This document shows, piece after piece, positions 1 through 6,319 of a stretch of 9,881 bases of DNA. The stretch is from an uncultured Flavobacteriales bacterium (GTDB taxonomy: Bacteria > Bacteroidota > Bacteroidia > Flavobacteriales_D > Sanyastnellaceae). The notes under the pieces were generated by a model. That model made no database searches. It saw nothing but the letters and a program-made list of their open reading frames with translations, and was not told the origin of the DNA. A program made the translations under genes and the position numbers. The stretch spans positions 1 through 9,881 of the forward strand of contig CALBSW010000078.1 in NCBI GenBank assembly GCA_937967465.1, in the 5' to 3' direction. Each line of letters starts with the position of its first letter. The first letter of the stretch is position 1.

Positions 1-55
1 GCGTCGGCGAAAAAATCGTCAAGTGGTTCGCCGTCATGCGGCCCGTGGACCTCGA
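1..55 (+). repeat. Direct repeat, copy 1 (55 bp, identical to 5248-5302)
   Basis: Bases 1-55 are identical to 5248-5302 (offset 5247). Identity breaks at base 56 (A here, C in copy 2), and the following codons differ at their third bases (AAC/AAT, TTC/TTT) before different stop codons (TGA/TAA). Copy 1 is cut by the window edge, so the true repeat may extend further left. Both copies encode the same end of a protein, so this is a coding repeat and not a mobile element. Confidence 0.95.
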
Positions 56-65
56 AAACTTCTGA
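1..65 (+). CDS. 3' end of a giant T9SS-type secreted protein (partial)
   Basis: Only the last 20 complete codons and the TGA stop (63-65) lie in the window, read in the frame that begins with GTC at position 3. The peptide contains EKIVKWFAVMRP and ends PVDLENF. It matches the C-terminus of the 1399-residue protein at 1113-5312, which ends PVDLDNF, in all but one residue. Bases 1-55 are identical to 5248-5302. It is therefore the tail of a paralogue, or at least of a gene with the same C-terminal sorting domain. The next gene starts 2 bp after the stop, so the two are very likely cotranscribed. Nothing can be said about the rest of the protein. The existence of a coding tail is quite sure because reading frame, stop position and peptide all agree with the downstream copy. 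Confidence 0.8.
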   Translation, partial: VGEKIVKWFAVMRPVDLENF

Positions 66-67
66 TC

Positions 68-1108
68 ATGCAACGGATCCTCACCTCCACCCTCGCCCTG
101 CTCCTCGCGGTCGCTGTTGCGGCCCCGGTCCAAGCGGGCAACCCTGACCGCTCCGGTTCTGCCGGCGCCGGACAATTGCTGATCCTGCCGTGGGCCCTGA
201 GCTCCGGTGTGGCCGGCGCCAACACGGCCCTGGTGACCGGCGTCGAAGCCGGCTTCTCCAACGTCGCCGGCATGGCCTTCGTCAACCGCACCGAACTCGC
301 CGTCTGCAACCAGCAGTACCTCGTGGGCACGGACATCCAACTCAACTCCGCCGGCTTCGTGCAGGCGGTGGGCGGCGGCCACCTCGGCCTCACCGTCACG
401 AGCATGACCTTCGGCGACATCGAGATCACCACCGAAGACCTGCCGGAAGGCGGCATTGGTGCATACCGCCCGACGTTCTCCAACATCGGCATCAGCTACG
501 CCAAGGCCTTCTCCAACTCCATCTACGGTGGCCTCACGGTCCGGATGATCTCCGAGAGCATCAGCAACGTGCGCGCCAACGGTGTCGCATTCGATGCTGG
601 CATCCGCTACCTCGCCGGAGACGACGGTCGCCTGAAGTTTGGCATCTCCCTCCGCAACGTCGGTGCCCCGATGCGCTACGGCGGTGACGGCCTCACCCTG
701 ACCGCCACCCCACAGGGTGCCGCTGAGGGCCTCACCATCATGCAGCGCAGCGAGCGGTTCGAGCTTCCGTCCCTGGTCAACATCGGCTTCGGCTACGACC
801 TGATGCGCCGCGAAGGCATGACGCTCACCGGCATGGGCCAGTTCACCTCGAACAGCTTCACCCGCGACCAGGTGGCAGGTGGCCTCGAGCTCAACCTCCG
901 CGACCGCTTCATGGTGCGCGCTGGCTACCTCTACGAGGACGGCATCGGCAACGCCGAAACCACCCGCACGGCCATCACCGGACCGAGCGCCGGCATCTCC
1001 GTGAACTTCCCGACCTCCGACGAAGGCTACATCGGCCTGCACTACGGATACCGCACGACCAACCCGTTCGACGGCATCCACAGCATCGGCCTCAACATCT
1101 CCATGTAA
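68..1108 (+). CDS. PorV/PorQ-family outer-membrane beta-barrel protein
   Basis: 346 residues. The start at 68 is chosen because it begins a clean signal peptide (M1 to about A23, cut after VQA). The longer in-frame start at 23 would lie inside the upstream gene and would bury that signal. The mature N-terminus GNPDRSGSAGAGQLL (24-38) and the segment ANTALVTGVEAGFSNVAGMA (51-70) correspond to the DRSG...A..LL and G...A..NPAG.A signatures of the PorV/PorQ family. FGDIEITTEDLPEGGIG (115-131) and FELPSLVNIGFGYDL (231-245) also fit that family. The remainder is alternating amphipathic beta-strand sequence ending in a short C-terminal strand (SIGLNISM), as expected of an outer-membrane barrel. PorV itself is the T9SS shuttle that carries cargo from the translocon to the cell surface. 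This gene is probably a paralogue and not the housekeeping PorV, because it sits 2 bp after and 4 bp before giant secreted-protein genes. A dedicated partner role for those proteins is inference. Confidence 0.82.
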   Translation: MQRILTSTLALLLAVAVAAPVQAGNPDRSGSAGAGQLLILPWALSSGVAGANTALVTGVEAGFSNVAGMAFVNRTELAVCNQQYLVGTDIQLNSAGFVQAVGGGHLGLTVTSMTFGDIEITTEDLPEGGIGAYRPTFSNIGISYAKAFSNSIYGGLTVRMISESISNVRANGVAFDAGIRYLAGDDGRLKFGISLRNVGAPMRYGGDGLTLTATPQGAAEGLTIMQRSERFELPSLVNIGFGYDLMRREGMTLTGMGQFTSNSFTRDQVAGGLELNLRDRFMVRAGYLYEDGIGNAETTRTAITGPSAGISVNFPTSDEGYIGLHYGYRTTNPFDGIHSIGLNISM

Positions 1109-1112
1109 GGCC

Positions 1113-4100
1113 ATGCGTGCGCTGCTCACCATCCTCATGGTGGGTGGCCTCCTTGCCGCCCAGGCCCAGGACGCCGCCCCCGGTTCTCCCATCACCGACA
1201 AAGGACGTTCTGCGCTGCCCGAGGGGCCGCAGTCTCCGGTTGTGGCACAACCCCGTGGCGTGGCCGCGGCATGTGCACCCGCCACCGCACTCCGCAACCT
1301 CGAGTGGAACAACGTCCGGGCGCTGCTCGAAAACGGCGGTTCCCTCTGGTACAACCGCAACATCGACAAGGGCTCGTACTTCGTCCCGAAGGAGGCTGGC
1401 GTGAGTGTCGTGTATGGCGGCGCCCTCTGGCTCGCCGGCATCAGCCCGGACCAGCAACTCAAGCTCGCCGCAGCCCGCTACCGCAACAACGGCAACGACT
1501 TCTGGCCCGGCCCCCTGACCAATGACGGCGCGGCCGAAGTGGACGAGGCGACCTGTGCGGCGTACGACCAGTTCTCCATCCTGGAGCGACAGGACGCCAT
1601 CCGCCACCGCCAGTATTTCGACTGTGCGGCGGACCCCACATGTGACCTGGAGGTCGAGTTCCCGGACGGCTACAGCATCCCGGCCTACTTCTTCGAGTAC
1701 CCCGCCCACGGCAACGTCGCCCTCAACCAGGACTACTACCTCGCCCCCTTCTACGACTACGATGGGGACGGCAACTACGACCCCTCCCTGGGCGACTACC
1801 CCTGGTACGACTTCCTGCAGGAAATCGATTGCGGCAACCGCCGCCGCGAGGACCGCGTGCCGCTCTATGGCGACCAAACCTATTACTGGATCTTCAACGA
1901 CAAGGGCAACGTGCACACCGAATCCCTCGGCGAGCCCATCGGCATGGAAATCCGAGCGCAAAGCTTCGCCTTCAGCACGAACGACGAGATCAACAACATG
2001 TCGTTCTGCAACTACGTCCTCATCAACCAGGGCACGCAGACGCTGACCAACACCTACTTCTCCCAATGGGTCGACTGCGACCTCGGAGGCCACGTCGACG
2101 ACTACGTCGGTTGTGACGTGCAACGCGGCCTGGGCTACGCCTACAACGGCGACGCTTTTGACGAGGCCACCAGCTACTCCATCGGCTACGGCGAGCAGCC
2201 CCCCGCCATGGGCATCGACTTCTTCGAGGGTCCCTACCAAGACAGCGATGGGGTGGACAATCCCTTGACCGAGGTATTCTCCGACGCTGTGGACAGCCTC
2301 GGCATTCCGTACCGCGGCATCGGCATCGGATACGGCGACGGCGTGGTCGACAACGAGCGCTACGGCATGCGCAAGTTCCTGTACTACAACTGGTCGAGCG
2401 GCATCGATGGCCAGCCGAGCCAGAGCGTGCACTACTACAACTACATGCGCGGTTTCTGGAAGAACGGACAGCGCATGGCCTATGGCGGAAACGGCATCAC
2501 CGCCTCCTCCGGTGCCAACCTCGACGTGGCCGCCGACTACATGTACCCCGGCGACACCGACCCCTACCAATGGGGCACGGTCGGCCAGGAGGTCGAGCCC
2601 TGGACGGAGCAGACCGCCGGCAACCCGCCGGGAGACCGCCTCTTCCTGCAGTCCGCCGGTCCGTTCACGCTGGAACCGGGCGACTACAACAACATCACGG
2701 TGGGCATGGTGTGGGCGCGGGCCGACGCCGGTGACCCGTTCGCCTCGGTGGAGCTGCTTCGCATCGCCGACGACAAGGCGCAGGCCCTGTTCGACAACTG
2801 CTTCGAGATCGTCTCCGGTCCCGACGCGCCGGACGTGACCATCCAGGAGCTCGACAAGGAGGTCATCCTCATGTTGACCAACGACAATCCCCTCTCCAAC
2901 AACTACGAGGAGGGCTATGTCGTCTTCGATCCGGGCACGCCAAGCCTCCGCACGGATGGAACGCCATTGGACACCCTCGACCGCAGCTACGTCTTCGAAG
3001 GGTACCTCGTGTATCAGGTGGAGGACAACACCGTGGGTCCGGATGAATTGAGCAACCCCGATCGTGCCCGCCTCATCGCGCAGTGCGATGTCCGCAATGA
3101 CATCGACATGATCGTCAACTACCGGTTCGACCCCATGATGGAAGTGTCGGTGCCGGAGCTTCAGGTCAATGGGGCCAATGACGGCATCCGCCACAGCTTC
3201 CAAGTCACCCAGGACGCCTTCGCGCAAGGCGACAACCGCCTCGTCAACTACAAGACGTATTACTTCATGGCCATCGCCTATGGCCACAACGAGTACGAGC
3301 CGTTCAACCCGAATTCCGGTGCCGGTCAGGACGTGCCCTACCTCGCTTCCCGCAAGGGCAGCACAGGCTCCATCCGCGTCTGGTCGGCCGAGCCGCACCC
3401 GCCGGTGACCGAGGCTGGGGGTACGATTGAAGCGGCTGCCTATGGCGACGGCGTGGCCATGACCCGCATCTCCGGAAAGGGCAACGGCACCCACGTCATC
3501 GACATCACCCGCGAGAGCGAGGCCAAGATCCTCGCCGACAACTTCATCGCCGAGCTCGAGTATGAAGCCGGAGCCGGTCCCGTCGCCGTGCGCGTCGTCG
3601 ACCCCCTCTCCGTCCCCAACGCCGAGTTCGAACTCGCCCTCGCCCTCGGCAACGAGGACCTCGACCCCGAGGACGATGCCGACGAGTGCTTCTGGACGTT
3701 GACCAACCTCACCTGGCTGAACGACGACGACCCGGACAACGACATCAACGCCGTCCGCACCTCCTCCGATGCCATCTCCATCCGCAACGAGCAGCTCCTG
3801 CTCGACTGGGGTCTGGCCATCACTTGGGAGCAGTACGAGTACGGCAACGACGGCAAGTTCACCGAGCCCCTCGAGAGCACCATCGAGTTCGCCGATCCCG
3901 AGATGCCGTGGTTCTTTGGCATCCCCGACGGGGAAGGCCTCGGAAACGAGCTCAACTGGATCCGCTCCGGTGCACAGGAAACCCCCGACCAGACGCCGGA
4001 GGAAGAGGCCGTCTTCGACGACTTCAAGCCCGGTGACCCCATCGACGAAAGCGAGCTCTGGGAAGGCGTGCTCTTCGGCACGTGGGCCCCGTACCCGCTC

Positions 4101-5312
4101 GTGTCCTGGACCGCTGACGTCACCTTCGAGGACGGGTCTTCCGCACCCTACCCGACCGTGGCGCCGACCATCGACGGCCTCGACGGCAACCTCGGCCCCA
4201 TCACCGATGCTGTGCCGGGCACCAACAACGTCGACGTCGTCCTGACCTCCGACAAGTCGCTCTGGACCCGCTGCCCCGTCTTCGAGATGCAGCCCAACGC
4301 CGACCTCGCCCAAGACATGGACACCCCGCTCGGGTCTCCGGAGAAGATGGGCCTCCGCCGCCACGCCTCCGTCGACAAGAACGGTCGCACCGTGGCCGAA
4401 GGTGGCGACCCCTTCAACGCCACCCTCAACGGGCAGCAGCCCTTCGGCATGGGTTGGTTCCCCGGATACGCCATCGACGTCGGAACCGGTGAGCGCCTCA
4501 ACATGGCCTTCGGTGAAGACTCCTGGGCAGCCGCCGACAACGGCGACGACATGATCTGGAACCCGTCCTCCCGCATCTCCGGCGGACTCGGCAACGTCTA
4601 CGCCGCTGGACAGCACTGGATCTACGTCTTCCGCAACCAGCAGTACGCCGACGACAACGACACCCGTGTGCCCGCTTACGACCGCGGTCAGTACCTCTAC
4701 GGCAAGTTTGGTCCCGACAGCGGGTCCAACGACGACCGCAAGGCCATGCGCGGATGCACCTGGGTCGGTTCGGCCTTCGTCAACCCCGACTTCGAGATGC
4801 TCTCCGTCGAGCAGGGACTCATCCCCACCGAGACGCGCATCCGACTCCGCGTCGCCAAGCAGTACCGCCGCTACGCACACGACCGCTCCGACATCGACGA
4901 GACCGAGGGAACGCCCAACAACAACAACCCGTTGTACCGCTTCTCCACAGCCGATGTGGCCACCGTCACCGGGGACAACCCCACCCTGACCAACGCCCTC
5001 GACAACGTGCGCGTCGTGCCCAACCCGTACTACGCCTACTCGCAGTACGAGACCTCCAAGCTCGACAACCGCGTCAAGATCACCGGACTGCCCGAAGTCT
5101 GTACCGTCCGCATCTACAACATCGGAGGTACCCTCGTCCGCACCTTCGACAAGGCAGACCCCCTCACCTACCTCGAGTGGGACCTCAAAAACGACCGCAA
5201 CGTCCCCATCGCCGGTGGCGTCCACATCATCCATGTCGATGCACCAGGCGTCGGCGAAAAAATCGTCAAGTGGTTCGCCGTCATGCGGCCCGTGGACCTC
5301 GACAATTTTTAA
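1113..5312 (+). CDS. Giant secreted protein (1399 aa) with T9SS-like C-terminal domain
   Basis: The start at 1113 lies 4 bp after the barrel gene and opens with a signal peptide (residues 1-18, cut after AQA). The mature protein is acidic, rich in Tyr, Trp, Asn and Asp, and has 14 cysteines, eight of them between residues 54 and 334. Landmarks are WNNVRALLENGGSLW (65-79), GNDFWPGPL (about 127-135), an EF-hand-like loop DYDGDGNYD (215-223), GPDAPD opening a beta-sandwich-like part (569-574), FEGYLVYQ (628-635) and YKTYYFMAIAYGHNEYEPFN (713-732). This pattern is familiar from large T9SS cargo proteins annotated as hypothetical in many Bacteroidota. I know no assigned function. Residues 1298-1399 form a FlgD/Ig-like sorting domain: VRVVPNPYY, then VKITGLPE, VRIYNIGGTLVRTF, a WDLKN turn, a GGVHIIHVD strand and a KWFAVMRP strand. 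Secretion to the surface by T9SS is inferred from signal peptide plus this domain. No catalytic motif is visible. A structural, adhesive or matrix role is possible but unproven. Confidence 0.85.
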   Translation: MRALLTILMVGGLLAAQAQDAAPGSPITDKGRSALPEGPQSPVVAQPRGVAAACAPATALRNLEWNNVRALLENGGSLWYNRNIDKGSYFVPKEAGVSVVYGGALWLAGISPDQQLKLAAARYRNNGNDFWPGPLTNDGAAEVDEATCAAYDQFSILERQDAIRHRQYFDCAADPTCDLEVEFPDGYSIPAYFFEYPAHGNVALNQDYYLAPFYDYDGDGNYDPSLGDYPWYDFLQEIDCGNRRREDRVPLYGDQTYYWIFNDKGNVHTESLGEPIGMEIRAQSFAFSTNDEINNMSFCNYVLINQGTQTLTNTYFSQWVDCDLGGHVDDYVGCDVQRGLGYAYNGDAFDEATSYSIGYGEQPPAMGIDFFEGPYQDSDGVDNPLTEVFSDAVDSLGIPYRGIGIGYGDGVVDNERYGMRKFLYYNWSSGIDGQPSQSVHYYNYMRGFWKNGQRMAYGGNGITASSGANLDVAADYMYPGDTDPYQWGTVGQEVEPWTEQTAGNPPGDRLFLQSAGPFTLEPGDYNNITVGMVWARADAGDPFASVELLRIADDKAQALFDNCFEIVSGPDAPDVTIQELDKEVILMLTNDNPLSNNYEEGYVVFDPGTPSLRTDGTPLDTLDRSYVFEGYLVYQVEDNTVGPDELSNPDRARLIAQCDVRNDIDMIVNYRFDPMMEVSVPELQVNGANDGIRHSFQVTQDAFAQGDNRLVNYKTYYFMAIAYGHNEYEPFNPNSGAGQDVPYLASRKGSTGSIRVWSAEPHPPVTEAGGTIEAAAYGDGVAMTRISGKGNGTHVIDITRESEAKILADNFIAELEYEAGAGPVAVRVVDPLSVPNAEFELALALGNEDLDPEDDADECFWTLTNLTWLNDDDPDNDINAVRTSSDAISIRNEQLLLDWGLAITWEQYEYGNDGKFTEPLESTIEFADPEMPWFFGIPDGEGLGNELNWIRSGAQETPDQTPEEEAVFDDFKPGDPIDESELWEGVLFGTWAPYPLVSWTADVTFEDGSSAPYPTVAPTIDGLDGNLGPITDAVPGTNNVDVVLTSDKSLWTRCPVFEMQPNADLAQDMDTPLGSPEKMGLRRHASVDKNGRTVAEGGDPFNATLNGQQPFGMGWFPGYAIDVGTGERLNMAFGEDSWAAADNGDDMIWNPSSRISGGLGNVYAAGQHWIYVFRNQQYADDNDTRVPAYDRGQYLYGKFGPDSGSNDDRKAMRGCTWVGSAFVNPDFEMLSVEQGLIPTETRIRLRVAKQYRRYAHDRSDIDETEGTPNNNNPLYRFSTADVATVTGDNPTLTNALDNVRVVPNPYYAYSQYETSKLDNRVKITGLPEVCTVRIYNIGGTLVRTFDKADPLTYLEWDLKNDRNVPIAGGVHIIHVDAPGVGEKIVKWFAVMRPVDLDNF
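5004..5309 (+). other. C-terminal T9SS-like sorting domain of the giant protein
   Basis: Encodes residues 1298-1399. The order of elements matches type-A T9SS sorting domains and FlgD-type Ig folds: a VxVxPNPY opening, a hydrophobic strand ending in G-L-P, the strand VRIYNIGGTLVRTF, W-D-L-K-N before a tight turn, and GGVHIIHVDAPG followed by EKIVKWFAVMRP. Unlike canonical type-A domains, which usually stop within a few residues of a basic K-x-x-K strand, this one goes on with PVDLDNF. The last part is shared at base level with the gene at 1-65. Confidence 0.65.
5248..5302 (+). repeat. Direct repeat, copy 2 (55 bp, identical to 1-55)
   Basis: Second copy of the perfect 55-bp coding repeat, covering the codons for the last strand and most of the tail of the giant protein. 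Divergence starts exactly at the Glu/Asp codon four codons before the stop. The absence of any synonymous change over 18 codons points to recent duplication or gene conversion, unless the window starts at an assembly breakpoint. Confidence 0.95.
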
Positions 5313-5322
5313 CGCTCGGAAT

Positions 5323-5348
5323 CCCCCCGAAGCCTCGGTTTCGGGGGG
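5323..5348 (+). terminator. GC-rich hairpin after the giant-protein gene
   Basis: CCCCCCGAA (5323-5331) pairs perfectly with TTCGGGGGG (5340-5348) around an 8-base loop. It lies 10 bp after the stop codon of the giant-protein gene. It is followed by CAATTCCCTGATTTT and not a clean T-run, so as an intrinsic terminator it is imperfect. It may instead protect the 3' end of the mRNA or act together with the second hairpin at 5381-5407. Confidence 0.55.
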
Positions 5349-5365
5349 CAATTCCCTGATTTTCG

Positions 5366-5374
5366 TATCTTAAG
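5366..5374 (+). promoter_or_regulatory. Possible Bacteroidota-type -7 element ahead of greA
   Basis: TATCTTAAG resembles the TAnnTTTG -7 element of Bacteroidota promoters (fits TAnnTT, lacks the TTG end). A weak TTTCG at 5339-5343 lies 22 bases upstream, where the -33 element would be expected, but it sits inside the first hairpin. This is the only promoter-like match I find between the giant-protein gene and greA. A start about 7-13 bases downstream would put the second hairpin at the very 5' end of the transcript. Confidence 0.25.
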
Positions 5375-5380
5375 CTCAAC

Positions 5381-5407
5381 GAGAGACCGAAAGGCCTCTC
5401 TTTTTTT
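5381..5407 (+). terminator. Intrinsic terminator-like hairpin with T-run, upstream of greA
   Basis: GAGAG (5381-5385) pairs with CTCTC (5396-5400), then one A-C mismatch, then CC/GG closing a GAAA tetraloop, followed at once by seven T (5401-5407). This is the textbook layout of an intrinsic terminator. It lies 69 bp after the giant-protein stop and 33 bp before the greA start codon. It most simply ends the barrel/giant-protein operon. If greA is transcribed from upstream of it, it would act as a leader attenuator. Confidence 0.65.
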
Positions 5408-5440
5408 GGCCCCAGTGCCAAGCCCCAACATTCAACCACC

Positions 5441-5917
5441 ATGGCGGACGTATCCTACTACACCCCGGAAGGGTTCCAGAAGCTCAAGGACGAGCTGCAC
5501 CACATGAAGACCGTGGAGCGGCCGGCCATTTCCCAGCAAATCGCCGAGGCCCGCGACAAGGGCGACCTCAGCGAGAACGCCGAATACGACGCGGCCAAGG
5601 AGGCCCAAGGCATGCTCGAGGCCAAGATCTCGAAGGCCGAGGCCGTCCTCGCCAACGCGCGCATCATCGACGAGTCCCAGATCGACACCTCCAAGGCGTT
5701 CATCCTCAGCCGGGTGACCATCAAGCACCTTGGCAACGGCAAGGAGATGACCTACACCCTCGTCGCCGAAAACGAGGCCAACCTCGCGGAGAAGAAGATT
5801 TCCGTGGAGTCTCCGATTGGCAAGGGCCTGCTCGGCAAGGCGCTCGGCGAAATCGCCGACATCCAGACCCCAGGCGGCATCGTCCAATTCGAGGTCGTCA
5901 AGATCGAGCGCGGCTGA
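5441..5917 (+). CDS. greA: Transcription elongation factor GreA
   Basis: 158 residues, the normal GreA length. GreA binds the secondary channel of RNA polymerase and stimulates cleavage of the backtracked transcript, rescuing stalled complexes. Residues 1 to about 75 form the antiparallel coiled coil. Its tip carries GDLSENAEYDAAKE (41-54), with the acidic pair Asp42 and Glu45 that corresponds to the catalytic D41/E44 of E. coli GreA. Residues from about 80 form the FKBP-like C-terminal domain, with the conserved SPIGKGLLGKALGEI stretch and a PGG turn. The ATG at 5441 gives the usual N-terminus (YYTPEGFQKLKDEL). No good Shine-Dalgarno sequence is seen, which is normal in this phylum. The HIT gene follows 12 bp later, a pairing common in Bacteroidota. 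The hairpin in front of the gene may regulate it. Confidence 0.96.
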   Translation: MADVSYYTPEGFQKLKDELHHMKTVERPAISQQIAEARDKGDLSENAEYDAAKEAQGMLEAKISKAEAVLANARIIDESQIDTSKAFILSRVTIKHLGNGKEMTYTLVAENEANLAEKKISVESPIGKGLLGKALGEIADIQTPGGIVQFEVVKIERG

Positions 5918-5929
5918 TCGGCGGACCCC

Positions 5930-6319
5930 ATGCCCAGCATCTTCAGCCGCATCGTGGCCGGTGAAATTCCCTGCCACAAGATTGCCGAGGACGACCGCTT
6001 CCTCGCTTTCCTCGACATCCAGCCCCTCGCCGAGGGCCACACGCTGGTCATCCCCAAAATGGAGGTTGACCGCTACTTCGACCTGCCCGACGAATTGCTG
6101 CGCGACATCAACCTCTTTGCGCGCGATGTCGCTTTGAAGCTCGAGCGCGCCATTCCCTGCGAACGCGTTGGCGTGGCCGTCATCGGCCTCGAGGTCCCAC
6201 ACGCCCACGTGCACCTCATCCCATTGAACGGCGTCGCCGACATCAACTTCGAGCGGCCCAAGCTGGACGTCAGCCAAGACGACTTGGCCGCCACCGCCGC
6301 CAAGATCCGGCAGGCCTGA
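5930..6319 (+). CDS. HIT-family protein (histidine triad nucleotide hydrolase/transferase)
   Basis: 129 residues, typical for the short HIT (Hint-like) branch. The signature HAHVHLIP lies at 91-98: His91, His93 and His95 form the triad, and His93 is the expected nucleophile that takes the nucleotidyl intermediate. The N-terminus IFSRIVAGEIPCHKIAEDD and the segment FLDIQPLAEGHTLVIPK (27-43) are also diagnostic. Family members cleave phosphoramidate or other bonds at nucleoside monophosphates; the physiological substrate here is unknown. The gene follows greA by 12 bp and is probably cotranscribed with it. Its TGA (6317-6319) directly abuts the stop codon of the convergent ddl gene. Confidence 0.93.
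   Translation: MPSIFSRIVAGEIPCHKIAEDDRFLAFLDIQPLAEGHTLVIPKMEVDRYFDLPDELLRDINLFARDVALKLERAIPCERVGVAVIGLEVPHAHVHLIPLNGVADINFERPKLDVSQDDLAATAAKIRQA

Noticed and set aside
23..67. Upstream in-frame ATG for the PorV-like gene
   Set aside because: It would overlap the end of the preceding gene in another frame and add 15 basic residues ahead of a good signal peptide. The start at 68 is preferred.
1..5302. The 55-bp repeat as ends of a mobile element or attachment sites
   Set aside because: It is entirely coding and in frame with the same peptide in both copies, and no transposase or integrase gene lies between them.
1092..5351. Open reading frame of 1419 codons on the - strand opposite the giant-protein gene
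   Set aside because: It is in the codon-aligned antisense frame, so it stays open only because the sense gene never uses TTA, CTA or TCA, as expected from GC-rich codon use. Its translation is a Val/Gly/Asp-rich sequence with no domain, while the + strand has a signal peptide, a sorting domain and family landmarks.
5432..6277. 281-codon - strand frame opposite greA and the HIT gene
   Set aside because: It covers two unmistakable + strand genes, its composition mirrors their codon bias, and it has no recognisable motif.
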